Source: Luteolibacter luteus (GTDB taxonomy: Bacteria; Verrucomicrobiota; Verrucomicrobiia; Verrucomicrobiales; Akkermansiaceae). Taken from it: a stretch of 64,000 nt of DNA. Below, piece after piece: positions 42,039 to 49,825 of the stretch. The stretch's first letter is position 1; every line of letters starts with the position of its first letter. The notes under the pieces were generated by a model, which was not told the origin of the DNA, did no database searches, and worked only from the letters and a program-made list of their open reading frames with translations. The DNA lies in NCBI RefSeq assembly GCF_012913485.1, contig NZ_CP051774.1, positions 2,914,001 to 2,978,000 of the forward strand, in the 5' to 3' direction. The position numbers were made by a program, and so were the translations under genes.

Positions 42039-42644
42039 ATGGATGCAATGCACCTCTATGAACGCCTGCCGCTTTTCGGTACCGGAATCGTCTTGGGCGT
42101 GTGGCTGATCGCGTTGCACGCGCTCCTGCTGGCAAAGCCGGTGGAGACGCAGGGCTTTCTCAAGCGTTTCCCGCGCAACCAACAGCTCGGGCAGATCCTT
42201 CTGGCCTTGGGCTTGATCTGGTTCTGGCTGCTGGTGGCTCCTCCGGGTAAGGGCATCCTTCACTCGCTGTCGATGGACCTCGGCGAGTTTAACGGCCTGA
42301 AGAAGTATCTTCGCTACCTGGTGCCGATTTCGATCGTGGCGGTGGGCATGGCGATCAAGGAATTCCTGGCGGTGCGCGCACTGGGCCTGCTGGGTCTCCT
42401 GGTGGCGGCACCCTTGCTTGAGGCAGCTTTCCTGAAGGATCCGGGAACCCGCTTGCTGATCCCGATCTTCGCCTTCGTGGTGGTGATCAAGTCGCTCTAC
42501 TGGGTGGGCATGCCTTACCTGTTCCGCGACGCGGTGACTTGGGCGACGGCGAATCAGAAGCGCTGGCAGATGCTTTGCTTCGCAGGCCTGGGCTATGGGG
42601 TAGCGGTGCTGGCTTGTGCCTTCCTGTTCTGGAAGGGGTATTGA
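42039..42644 (+). CDS. Six-helix membrane protein of unknown function
   Basis: A 201-residue protein with six predicted membrane helices (GTGIVLGVWLIALHALLLA, ILLALGLIWFWLLVAPPG, and four more). A conserved-looking cytoplasmic loop holds VETQGFLKRFPRNQQLGQ, and a second loop holds MPYLFRDAVTWATANQKRW. No transporter signature is visible. ATG 42039 was chosen over 42000. It is 69 bp after the glycosidase-like gene and could be cotranscribed. Many Verrucomicrobiota encode a similar protein, but I know no function. Confidence 0.65.
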   Translation: MDAMHLYERLPLFGTGIVLGVWLIALHALLLAKPVETQGFLKRFPRNQQLGQILLALGLIWFWLLVAPPGKGILHSLSMDLGEFNGLKKYLRYLVPISIVAVGMAIKEFLAVRALGLLGLLVAAPLLEAAFLKDPGTRLLIPIFAFVVVIKSLYWVGMPYLFRDAVTWATANQKRWQMLCFAGLGYGVAVLACAFLFWKGY

Positions 42645-42723
42645 GTCCGCGAAGCCGGGAGGAATGACGGGTTCCGGATTCCCGGAGGCCCGATGAGGCA
42701 TGGGCAAGGAGAGCTGGATGGCA

Positions 42724-42820
42724 GGGGACCTCTGATTTACCCGCCCTGTTCCGCCTGTTATAACAGGAAAAATAACAGGCGAGCCGTCGAACCACCCGAG
42801 GTTGGCAGTTGAAAGTTCCT
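42724..42820 (-). repeat. Dispersed repeat, copy 2
   Basis: The reverse complement of this 97-bp stretch aligns end to end with 17016-17113. The palindrome CCTGTTATAACAGG is at 42754-42767, preceded and followed by further CCTGTT/AACAGG half-sites. The flanking sequence differs between copies, so the unit ends are as given to within a few bases. Confidence 0.75.
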
Positions 42821-42969
42821 GTGCCGATCCATGTGCCGACGAGGCTTGCGGAGCGTTCAGTTTGAGGATCGGAAACATGCCTGCGCCAAGCTCGCACATC
42901 CTGACGGAGGCTTTCTACTGCCACCGGCGCATTCCAGCGGCCCTATGAGCGGCCTCATCCTGCATGGAT

Positions 42970-42987
42970 GCGAGGCGAGCGCCTCGC
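42970..42987. repeat. GC-rich hairpin
   Basis: GCGAGGC (42970-42976), a GAGC loop and GCCTCGC (42981-42987) form a perfect 7-bp stem 27 bp downstream of the stop of the minus-strand giant gene. It may serve as its terminator, or be another intergenic repeat of PVC type. Confidence 0.45.
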
Positions 42988-43014
42988 GGTCCCAAGCTCG
43001 CCGCGAAACGCGGA

Positions 43015-46000
43015 CTATCGGGGTGAGGCTTGGATGCGGAAGAAGAGCTGGGTGGCTCCAACGGGCGGGACGTACTTCACCGTGATGCGTTCGTATTCGC
43101 CACCGGGCAGGTCCACGCGGGAAAGTTCGGTGAGATCCGGATCGGCAATGTTCCAAATGCTGAGGTCGTCGCCAACCTGGACATGATAGATCGCTCCGGC
43201 CGGTGCCTTGCGGGCAACGTAGCTCAGGGTGACGCTGCCATCCGGGGCACGGTCCATCGGCACCGGGAAAACATCCGCGGCCAAGGGATCCCCGCCGAAG
43301 GCGAACTCGGCGAAGTTCGTGATGCCATCGCCGTCCGGATCGAGATCGACGCCCTGGAGGTAGCCCAAGCCGGGCAGGTGTGCGGCGAGCCACTGCGCAT
43401 AGGGTGCGAGACCACTGCTCTCATGGCTGAGTTCTTCCACCTCGACAGCCGACAAGGCGCGGCCATGGATGCGGAACTGATCGAGATCACCCTGATAGCT
43501 GGTGGCGGCACCCGCGGGATTCCCGCCGAAGGCGAGCACCTGGTTTGCATTCAAAGTGGAAGTGCTGCCGATACCCGAGGCCTCCAACACTCCGTTCACA
43601 TAAAGCTTCATCTCACCACTCGCCTGGACTCGAGTCACGGCGACGTGAACCCACTGCCCGGTATTCACCGCGCTGGTGCCGTGGATGATGCTATTCGGCG
43701 TGGCACCTCCGGCATGACCGGTCTGGAAGGAGATCCGGTTGATGCCATTCGCCTGGGTGCCGGCGATCATGAAGTCATTCGAAGGTCCGGGGGCATCCGC
43801 AGTGACAATGGCGCGACCGGAAGGTGGAGCGTTCGTGACCTGAAACTCCTGCGTGGTGCGCATCCAGAAGGAGATGGTGAAATCCCCCGTGACAACGTTC
43901 TGCATGCTGACCAGCTCACCCGAGCCATCGAAGGAAAGGGCGGAGCCATATTTCCCGGGGATCCAGTCCGTCGCCTCCATCCCGAGCAAGGTGCCGTGCG
44001 TTTCGTGCGGAGACTGGTCGTTTGCCGAGGTGCCGCTGCCTTCATCGAGCGGAAGCCATGCGAGAAGGGTGGAATCCGTGACCAGGACGCTCTTCTCCGC
44101 GGAGGCGAAGTTACCCTCACCGCCTGCTCCTTGGACCCGGCCGGCAGGAAGGCTGACCGTGACCCTACCGAAGTCATCCGGGGTGAGCGTGAGGGTGTAC
44201 GCCGACCCGCTCCCTGCTAGGCTGGTGACACTGGCGCCGCTGACCTCGAAATCGCTGCTGATCAAGCCGGTGACCGGCTCCGAGAACCCGACATCAACCT
44301 GAAAGGGGCCTCCTGCACCGGTGGGTACCGTGAGGACCACTCCGGGAGCGGATGGCAGGGAGAGAATCCAATCGCTGATGACCTGAGAGGCCTGGGCATC
44401 CACGACATTTTTCGCGAGGGGCGGCATCTTGATCACTCCGGTGCTAGCGTGGCGGACACGCATGATCGAGTTCGCGAGATCGCCGGGAACGATGATCCGT
44501 TCGTGCTCGGTGGGCTCCACCAGGCTGCCACGGATCAGGCCCTGCTGGGCCAAGGGAGTGGTAAAGCGAGCATCAAACAAGGCGCGCACGCCACCGGGGC
44601 GGTGACACTGCGAGCAATTCGAGTCGATGTAGGAACGCACCCGTTCCTCAAGGCTCGCGGTGGTATCGGTGATCTTCTTGCTCTTCAGGTACCACTTCAG
44701 GAGATCGGGACGATATGCGGAATCAAACCAACCGAGGGCTGCCAGCGTCTCAAGCTGGTTCGCGGTGCGTCCGGTGCGATCGTAGGTGAGATCGCCATTC
44801 AACTGGTGAGTCTTCGGGCCTAGAATGTGGCCGGCATTGCCATTGTGGCAGACGCGGCAATCGGTGCGGCTGGGATAGTCCCAGCGCTGCGTGTGGGTGC
44901 CGCCATCAGCTTCGGTGATGGTGATGTCCTCGTGCAGGCCATCCGGGAGCAACTCGGCATCGCTGCCATCCTCACGCCACTTGTAGGTCAGGCCATAGGG
45001 CTCACCCGTTGTCGGCATGATGATGAAGCGCGTCTCGAGCCGCTTGTGAATCGGAGGGTTCGCTTCATCCACCGGCAGCTCGAAGTGCTTGATAAAGACC
45101 GTGCCGACGGGGAAGGACCAGTTCCCATCCGGTGAGAAGCCGATCTTCTCCGATGCAGAGTCATGCGTGCCATCATTCGGCAGCGCGATCCAGCGTTGCT
45201 TCGCCGCGGCATCCGACCACAGCGGTGCATTCACATCATAAGGGAAGACACCTTGTGACGGCGTGAGGGTGGCGAGATCGGAGAAGGCTCCGGTTTCGGA
45301 AAGCAAGGCGGGCGGCTCGGTGATCACCACCACCGGTTGCCAAGCTTGTGCCGCATAGAGGAACTGCGAGGGCGTGAGCGCCGTATTCGCGATACGCACT
45401 TCGTCGAAGGTGGCATCCGCCACGTAGTCGACCGGGTTGCCATTGTGCATGCCGCGCCCGACCGACCAGACGCCGGACTGCAGATTGCCAACGTAGCCGC
45501 TGCCTTGCCCTACCTGGGTATAGCTGCCGTTCTGGAAGCGGTAGACCGTGATCGTGCCGGTGGAAACCTCGCCAACGATGGCGAGGTGATACCACTGGCC
45601 GGTCGTGAAATCATCGCGGTCCAGCACTTCGATGGGCACGGAGATCCACTCACCGGTGGCGGGATCCTGAGTGCGGACATTCAGGAAGAGATCGCCATTC
45701 TGAAGTGAGACGAGCGAGTTCCCCTGCGGGGTGGAACGTCCCCAGCGCATGAGACGGAAGGGCTGGAGTGCGGGACCGTTCTCAAGATCGATCGCAGCGG
45801 TACCCGTCATGCCATCCAGGCCCATGAAGCACTGGTAGCCGCCGCCCAAGGAATCGGCCTCGGGCCTGAAGCTCAGTTCGACAGTGAAGTCGTCGAGCCT
45901 TCCAAATTTCTGCGTGGTATAGAGCTCGCCATTCGCATTGCCGGGATGACCGTCACCATCGCCGGGTGACGTGATCCGCACGCCGGCGTGGTTCGACGCA

Positions 46001-47619
46001 ACCCCGGCGGGGTTTAACCCATTCGAGGCGACGTAGCGGGTGTTCGAGCTGTTATTCGCTTCGTCGTCGAAGACCTGGAGCCGCAAGCCATCATGGATGC
46101 TATCGACGGTTTCGTTGTCCGGGTTATCAGAGACATAGCCGGACGTATTGCCAGCGGCCTGGTCCTCGAAGCGGTACCAGACGGGATTCGTCGAAGCGGG
46201 TGGCGTGACCGCGAGCTTCATGAAGCGGCCGCGGGTCTCGGTGCCATTGATCTTGATGAAGACCGGCTCGCCCGCGTGGTCCTTTCCGACGGTGGAGGTG
46301 CCGCTATAAACGCTGCCACTGGGCATGTCCGCGAGGATCGTGTCCGAGGCCAGGCCCGTGCCAGTGTCGTAATCGAAGGCACGGATGCGGCCGCTGACAT
46401 TATCCACGGTGAGGAACTTCCCCGTGAGCGTGGGATGTGCGGCACCGCGATAGACGAAGCCTCCGACGACGCATCCATCCGGACCGGCGGCGTGTGCCAC
46501 GCTCCAGACCGGCTCCTTCAAGGCGCCGTGGATCACCGCTGGTGGCGCCTTCGGCCCGGCTACCTTTCCTTCGCGGAAAGGCCAGCCATAGTTCGCTCCC
46601 TTCTCAAGGAGGCAGAGTTCCTCTTCGGTGTCCTGGCCGCTCTCGCCAATCCAGGTGCGCTGCGTTTCCGCATCATAGGCGAAGCGATACGGCTGGCGGA
46701 AGCCGATGGCATAGAACTCCTCCAGATTCCCTGCTGCGGGATCCAGGAAGGGATTGTCGTTCGGGATGGTGTAGTGCGCGGTGAAGCTATCCGGCCAGCC
46801 CGCGGGCATGGTCAGCTGCGTCGGCTGGCGGCGGATGGCATGGCTGCGCGAGAGGTTCTGATCGACGTCGATGCGCAGGATGCCCGAGAAGAGGCGCTCG
46901 TCGATCTTCTGGCCGTCATCGTACTGGTCATTCGCGCCCCCTTCATCGCCGACGGCGACGTAGAGGAAGCCGTCCGGGCCGAACATCATGCAGCCGCTAT
47001 CGTGGAACTGCTGGCGGTCGTACTGCTGGATCAGGATCTGCTCGCTGCCGGGATCCGCGGCCTGAGTACCATCCGGCACGGTGAATCGCGACAGGCGCCA
47101 ATAGGCCTCGCTGCCATTTCCCCCGGAGGGTTTCCACTTGTAGGTGATGTAGACGTAGCCGCGATTCGGAGAGCCGGGCTGACCGAACTCCGGGTGGAAG
47201 ACCAGCCAGGTCATCCCGCAATCGCTGGAGGTGAAGGTTTGCGAGCGGAGATCGAGGAAGGTCTCGGTGGCGTTCGCAGCCGGGCTGTCCTCGAAAAGAA
47301 AGATGCGTCCCTCCTTCGCCACGCAGAGCAGCTTGTTCGTACCCGGATAGGGCGCGAGGTGCATGGGGAGGTTGATATTGATGGCGGTGTAGGTTTCCTG
47401 CACCAACCACTCGCCTGCGGAGTTCGACTCCACGGCGGGGAAATTCCCGTTGAGGAAGGGGCCTATCGCTTCGGGCCCATCGAGCCCGGGCTGGGCGTGA
47501 AGGGACGACGCGAGTACGAGAGACAGGGCCGCAGGGGTGAGGGCGGCCCCGAGCAGGTGGGTTCCTGCCCTGAAAAGGGGCGAGGTGAGCATGGGTTCTT
47601 GGGCGGGGAACGGATACAT
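43015..47619 (-). CDS. Giant exported PQQ-type sugar dehydrogenase/LamG/cytochrome c protein
   Basis: A 1534-residue secreted protein. After a signal peptide comes a six-bladed sugar dehydrogenase-like propeller (about residues 50-400: GRIFLFEDSP, FGPDGFLYVAVGDEGG, GESGQDTEEELCLLEKGANY). Then a LamG/concanavalin domain, a cytochrome-like region with two heme motifs (CRVCH and CSQCH), an Ig-like segment, a second LamG domain, a calcium-loop segment DPDGDGITNFAEF, and a C-terminal module ending LFFRIQASPR. It probably oxidises sugars or alcohols outside the cytoplasm, passing electrons to its own hemes. Start 47619 (MYPFPAQ) was chosen; 47592 gives an equally good signal peptide. The true substrate is unknown. 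Confidence 0.78.
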   Translation of the reverse strand: MYPFPAQEPMLTSPLFRAGTHLLGAALTPAALSLVLASSLHAQPGLDGPEAIGPFLNGNFPAVESNSAGEWLVQETYTAININLPMHLAPYPGTNKLLCVAKEGRIFLFEDSPAANATETFLDLRSQTFTSSDCGMTWLVFHPEFGQPGSPNRGYVYITYKWKPSGGNGSEAYWRLSRFTVPDGTQAADPGSEQILIQQYDRQQFHDSGCMMFGPDGFLYVAVGDEGGANDQYDDGQKIDERLFSGILRIDVDQNLSRSHAIRRQPTQLTMPAGWPDSFTAHYTIPNDNPFLDPAAGNLEEFYAIGFRQPYRFAYDAETQRTWIGESGQDTEEELCLLEKGANYGWPFREGKVAGPKAPPAVIHGALKEPVWSVAHAAGPDGCVVGGFVYRGAAHPTLTGKFLTVDNVSGRIRAFDYDTGTGLASDTILADMPSGSVYSGTSTVGKDHAGEPVFIKINGTETRGRFMKLAVTPPASTNPVWYRFEDQAAGNTSGYVSDNPDNETVDSIHDGLRLQVFDDEANNSSNTRYVASNGLNPAGVASNHAGVRITSPGDGDGHPGNANGELYTTQKFGRLDDFTVELSFRPEADSLGGGYQCFMGLDGMTGTAAIDLENGPALQPFRLMRWGRSTPQGNSLVSLQNGDLFLNVRTQDPATGEWISVPIEVLDRDDFTTGQWYHLAIVGEVSTGTITVYRFQNGSYTQVGQGSGYVGNLQSGVWSVGRGMHNGNPVDYVADATFDEVRIANTALTPSQFLYAAQAWQPVVVITEPPALLSETGAFSDLATLTPSQGVFPYDVNAPLWSDAAAKQRWIALPNDGTHDSASEKIGFSPDGNWSFPVGTVFIKHFELPVDEANPPIHKRLETRFIIMPTTGEPYGLTYKWREDGSDAELLPDGLHEDITITEADGGTHTQRWDYPSRTDCRVCHNGNAGHILGPKTHQLNGDLTYDRTGRTANQLETLAALGWFDSAYRPDLLKWYLKSKKITDTTASLEERVRSYIDSNCSQCHRPGGVRALFDARFTTPLAQQGLIRGSLVEPTEHERIIVPGDLANSIMRVRHASTGVIKMPPLAKNVVDAQASQVISDWILSLPSAPGVVLTVPTGAGGPFQVDVGFSEPVTGLISSDFEVSGASVTSLAGSGSAYTLTLTPDDFGRVTVSLPAGRVQGAGGEGNFASAEKSVLVTDSTLLAWLPLDEGSGTSANDQSPHETHGTLLGMEATDWIPGKYGSALSFDGSGELVSMQNVVTGDFTISFWMRTTQEFQVTNAPPSGRAIVTADAPGPSNDFMIAGTQANGINRISFQTGHAGGATPNSIIHGTSAVNTGQWVHVAVTRVQASGEMKLYVNGVLEASGIGSTSTLNANQVLAFGGNPAGAATSYQGDLDQFRIHGRALSAVEVEELSHESSGLAPYAQWLAAHLPGLGYLQGVDLDPDGDGITNFAEFAFGGDPLAADVFPVPMDRAPDGSVTLSYVARKAPAGAIYHVQVGDDLSIWNIADPDLTELSRVDLPGGEYERITVKYVPPVGATQLFFRIQASPR

Positions 47620-47779
47620 AAACCCGTTCCACTCAGCAAACGAATCTTTGTAACAGTTTGTAGCTCCGCCGCTAGCGTACCGTAGCGTTTGAAAGGGGTG
47701 CGTCGAAACGGCATTCGATTTCACCGTTTCTTCCGCGAAAGCGCTTTGTCCGCTCACCGGCTCCGGAGATTTTCGCGGC

Positions 47780-48187
47780 GTGGGAATCGTCTCGCTCATC
47801 CTAGGAATGGTGATCCTCGTTCTCATCGGCGTGGGGATCGCGATGGGGTTGGTGGCTTGCGCGATCGCGGCGCTGCTGATTGCGACCGGGGTGATCTCCG
47901 CGTCGGTGATCGTGGGGATCCGCAATGGCCGACCGGCGGATGGTATCCGGTTCTTTTTCCTGCTGTGCGGGGTGCTGGCCGGAGTGCCTTCAGGGGCGGT
48001 GTGCGGGTTATTGTTCCATCGCCTCTATCTCGCTGCCGGCGATGACCTGATGATCCTCATCGGGGGCGGACTGGCAGGCGGGATAGCCGGGATTCTGATG
48101 GGGCTGAGCCTCGACTTCATTTCTCGAAGGGGACACGAATGGGCTCTAGCCAAACTCGCGGCGAGAAGTCCGAGCAGCCCGGCTTGA
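47780..48187 (+). CDS. Small multi-helix membrane protein
   Basis: A 135-residue hydrophobic protein with four predicted helices, several glycine-rich (IGGGLAGGIAGILMGLSL), and a C-terminal cytoplasmic tail (HEWALAKLAARSPSSPA). The start is GTG at 47780. It is divergent from the giant gene, with 160 bp between starts. The next gene starts 16 bp downstream, suggesting an operon. Function unknown. Confidence 0.55.
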   Translation: MGIVSLILGMVILVLIGVGIAMGLVACAIAALLIATGVISASVIVGIRNGRPADGIRFFFLLCGVLAGVPSGAVCGLLFHRLYLAAGDDLMILIGGGLAGGIAGILMGLSLDFISRRGHEWALAKLAARSPSSPA

Positions 48188-48203
48188 ATGCTACCTCGCA
48201 CCG

Positions 48204-48503
48204 ATGAACCCTTACGAAAGTCCCCGCAGCAAACCCGCGCCGAAATCGAGCGGCTCGTATCGCGAGGGCCAGCCCTGCCCGGAATGCGGCGGTCGCAACT
48301 TGCTGCCGGACATGCTTGTGAGAAGAAAGCCGAGTTTTTTCGAGCGGATATTCTTGGGGCCATTCGCGCATGCGTTCTTAAAGCGCAGCGTGCGCTGCCA
48401 AGACTGTGGCACCATGAGCGAGTACCGGAAGATGAGCGGCAAGATGGCCGCGCTCTGTATGCTGGGGACGCTGGTGCTCTACTGGTTCATCCGGCCCAGA
48501 TAG
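48204..48503 (+). CDS. Zinc-ribbon membrane protein with NPY tag
   Basis: A 99-residue protein. It starts MNPYESPRSKP, the N-terminal tag seen on several membrane proteins here. Two cysteine pairs (CPECGGRN and CQDCGTMS), 43 residues apart, suit a zinc ribbon with an inserted segment FFERIFLGPFAHAF. One C-terminal membrane helix ends at WFIRPR. The cytoplasmic zinc ribbon is thus tethered to the membrane. It converges with the following minus-strand gene, with 10 bp between stops. Confidence 0.65.
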   Translation: MNPYESPRSKPAPKSSGSYREGQPCPECGGRNLLPDMLVRRKPSFFERIFLGPFAHAFLKRSVRCQDCGTMSEYRKMSGKMAALCMLGTLVLYWFIRPR

Positions 48504-48513
48504 CCGCGGCCCA

Positions 48514-49818
48514 TCAATTGGAGCCCTTTTTGTTCTTCACCGCCCGCGCCCATGCCGCATGGGAAGCGGGCAAGGCGGAGATCCATGCTTCCTCCCGGTC
48601 ATCCGGGATTTGTCCCAAGGCAGACTCGAAGAACTTGTCCGAGAGGCTATTCAACGAAACCTTCGAGATGGCGCTCAATTGTTCCGGAGTGGCTTGGGTG
48701 GCGATGGACTCCAGTGCGCTGCGGCGCATGGCGGCATCCGGCAGCGAGGTGACCCATTGCCAACCGGCCTCCGGGTCCGCGGACTGCCACTGGCTAGCAA
48801 AGGTTCCCAAGGAACTGAGATTATTCTCACTGGCCGGGACGGCAGCGAAGAGAGCGGACATATTCCGGAACTCCTCTGCGTTCTTTGGCGGACCGGTGAG
48901 GAAGCGGCGCAAGCCGATCTCCGATTGCTGGGATAGCGGCAGCTCCGGAAGAAGCTCCGAGAGCTGGGCCGGATCAATCTTCCCGCTGGCAAGAACGCCG
49001 CTGAGGGCTTCATCACGGAAGCGTAAATCGGTGAGGCTGCGGGCTGCGGCCAAGGCCGCTTGAGGGTCGGCCTCGGCAGCGGCGCGATAAGCTTCCGGCA
49101 GCCAGCGCTCACCAGGCAAAAGTTCCGCGCCTTTCAGCCAGGCAAGAGCCCCCGCAGGATCCTTCTTCACCCACTCCGGAACCGCGTAGAAGAGGAAATG
49201 GCGATATTTGCTGATGGCTGGAAGCGCGGCTAGACCGGTCGTCGCAGCGGCAGGATCTTTTGAAACCCACTCGCGCGCGCCCCAGCTAAAGCGATTGAAG
49301 TCACCTGCCAGTGCCGCAAGCTGGAGCCCTTTCTGCAGATCAGAATCGATAGCGGTATCGATCACCGTCCGCTTCAACCGGTCGGCGAGCTGCTTTTCGG
49401 TGACCTGCAGGACCGCTTTCATGGCTTGGTCCGGGTCCGTCTCGGCCCATGTCCTCACGAGGTCATTGGCAAAGCGATCGAGGAGATGGACGTCACCGCT
49501 TTCCTTCAGCCACTGCCAAAAACCCGCGGGGTCCCGCTCCGCCCAAAGCCGGGCGAGAAGTGGCGAGATCTCCGGAGAGTCCTTCTGCGCAGCAAAGAAA
49601 GCGGGCCATTCCGAGGGATCTAACAGGGCTGCCTTTTCAGCGATGCCCGCCATGCGATTGGCGGGGGCCAAGGAAGAGGGATTCCATCCATCCACGACCA
49701 CAGCGGATTTGCGAGGTGGAGGTGCATCAGGATCAGGTGATTGCAGGGCCCGGGAAACAGGATAGCCGATCGCGAATCCCGCGAGCGCGACGATGAGAGA
49801 AAGGGAACTCGTTTTCAT
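48514..49818 (-). CDS. Exported DPxxAxxW-repeat protein, copy 1
   Basis: A 434-residue protein anchored by an N-terminal membrane segment or signal (LIVALAGFAIGYPVS). The rest is helical with a recurrent pattern around D-P-x-x-A-x-x-W, for example RDPAGFWQWLKES, KDPAGALAWLKG and ADPEAGWQWVTSLP, spaced about 30-40 residues. This is a solenoid-like repeat similar in spirit to TPR or HEAT. It follows a longer paralogue by 7 bp on the same strand. The ATG at 49818 was chosen because the signal-like helix begins there. No enzymatic motif is visible; a scaffold role is plausible. Confidence 0.68.
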   Translation of the reverse strand: MKTSSLSLIVALAGFAIGYPVSRALQSPDPDAPPPRKSAVVVDGWNPSSLAPANRMAGIAEKAALLDPSEWPAFFAAQKDSPEISPLLARLWAERDPAGFWQWLKESGDVHLLDRFANDLVRTWAETDPDQAMKAVLQVTEKQLADRLKRTVIDTAIDSDLQKGLQLAALAGDFNRFSWGAREWVSKDPAAATTGLAALPAISKYRHFLFYAVPEWVKKDPAGALAWLKGAELLPGERWLPEAYRAAAEADPQAALAAARSLTDLRFRDEALSGVLASGKIDPAQLSELLPELPLSQQSEIGLRRFLTGPPKNAEEFRNMSALFAAVPASENNLSSLGTFASQWQSADPEAGWQWVTSLPDAAMRRSALESIATQATPEQLSAISKVSLNSLSDKFFESALGQIPDDREEAWISALPASHAAWARAVKNKKGSN

Positions 49819-49825
49819 CAGCGTC

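Larger units (their letters stand above)
42645..43014. other. 370-bp convergent intergenic stretch holding repeats
   Basis: No gene is supported here. The stretch holds the second copy of the 98-bp dispersed repeat (42724-42820, minus) and a short GC-rich hairpin (42970-42987). The long minus-strand open frame across it reads repeat sequence and is spurious. Confidence 0.6.

Noticed and set aside
41541-42899. Minus-strand open frame of about 450 codons containing FPVITGGTG
   Set aside because: It is antisense to two supported genes and its distinctive peptide is only the translated 98-bp repeat. It is useful solely as evidence of the repeat.
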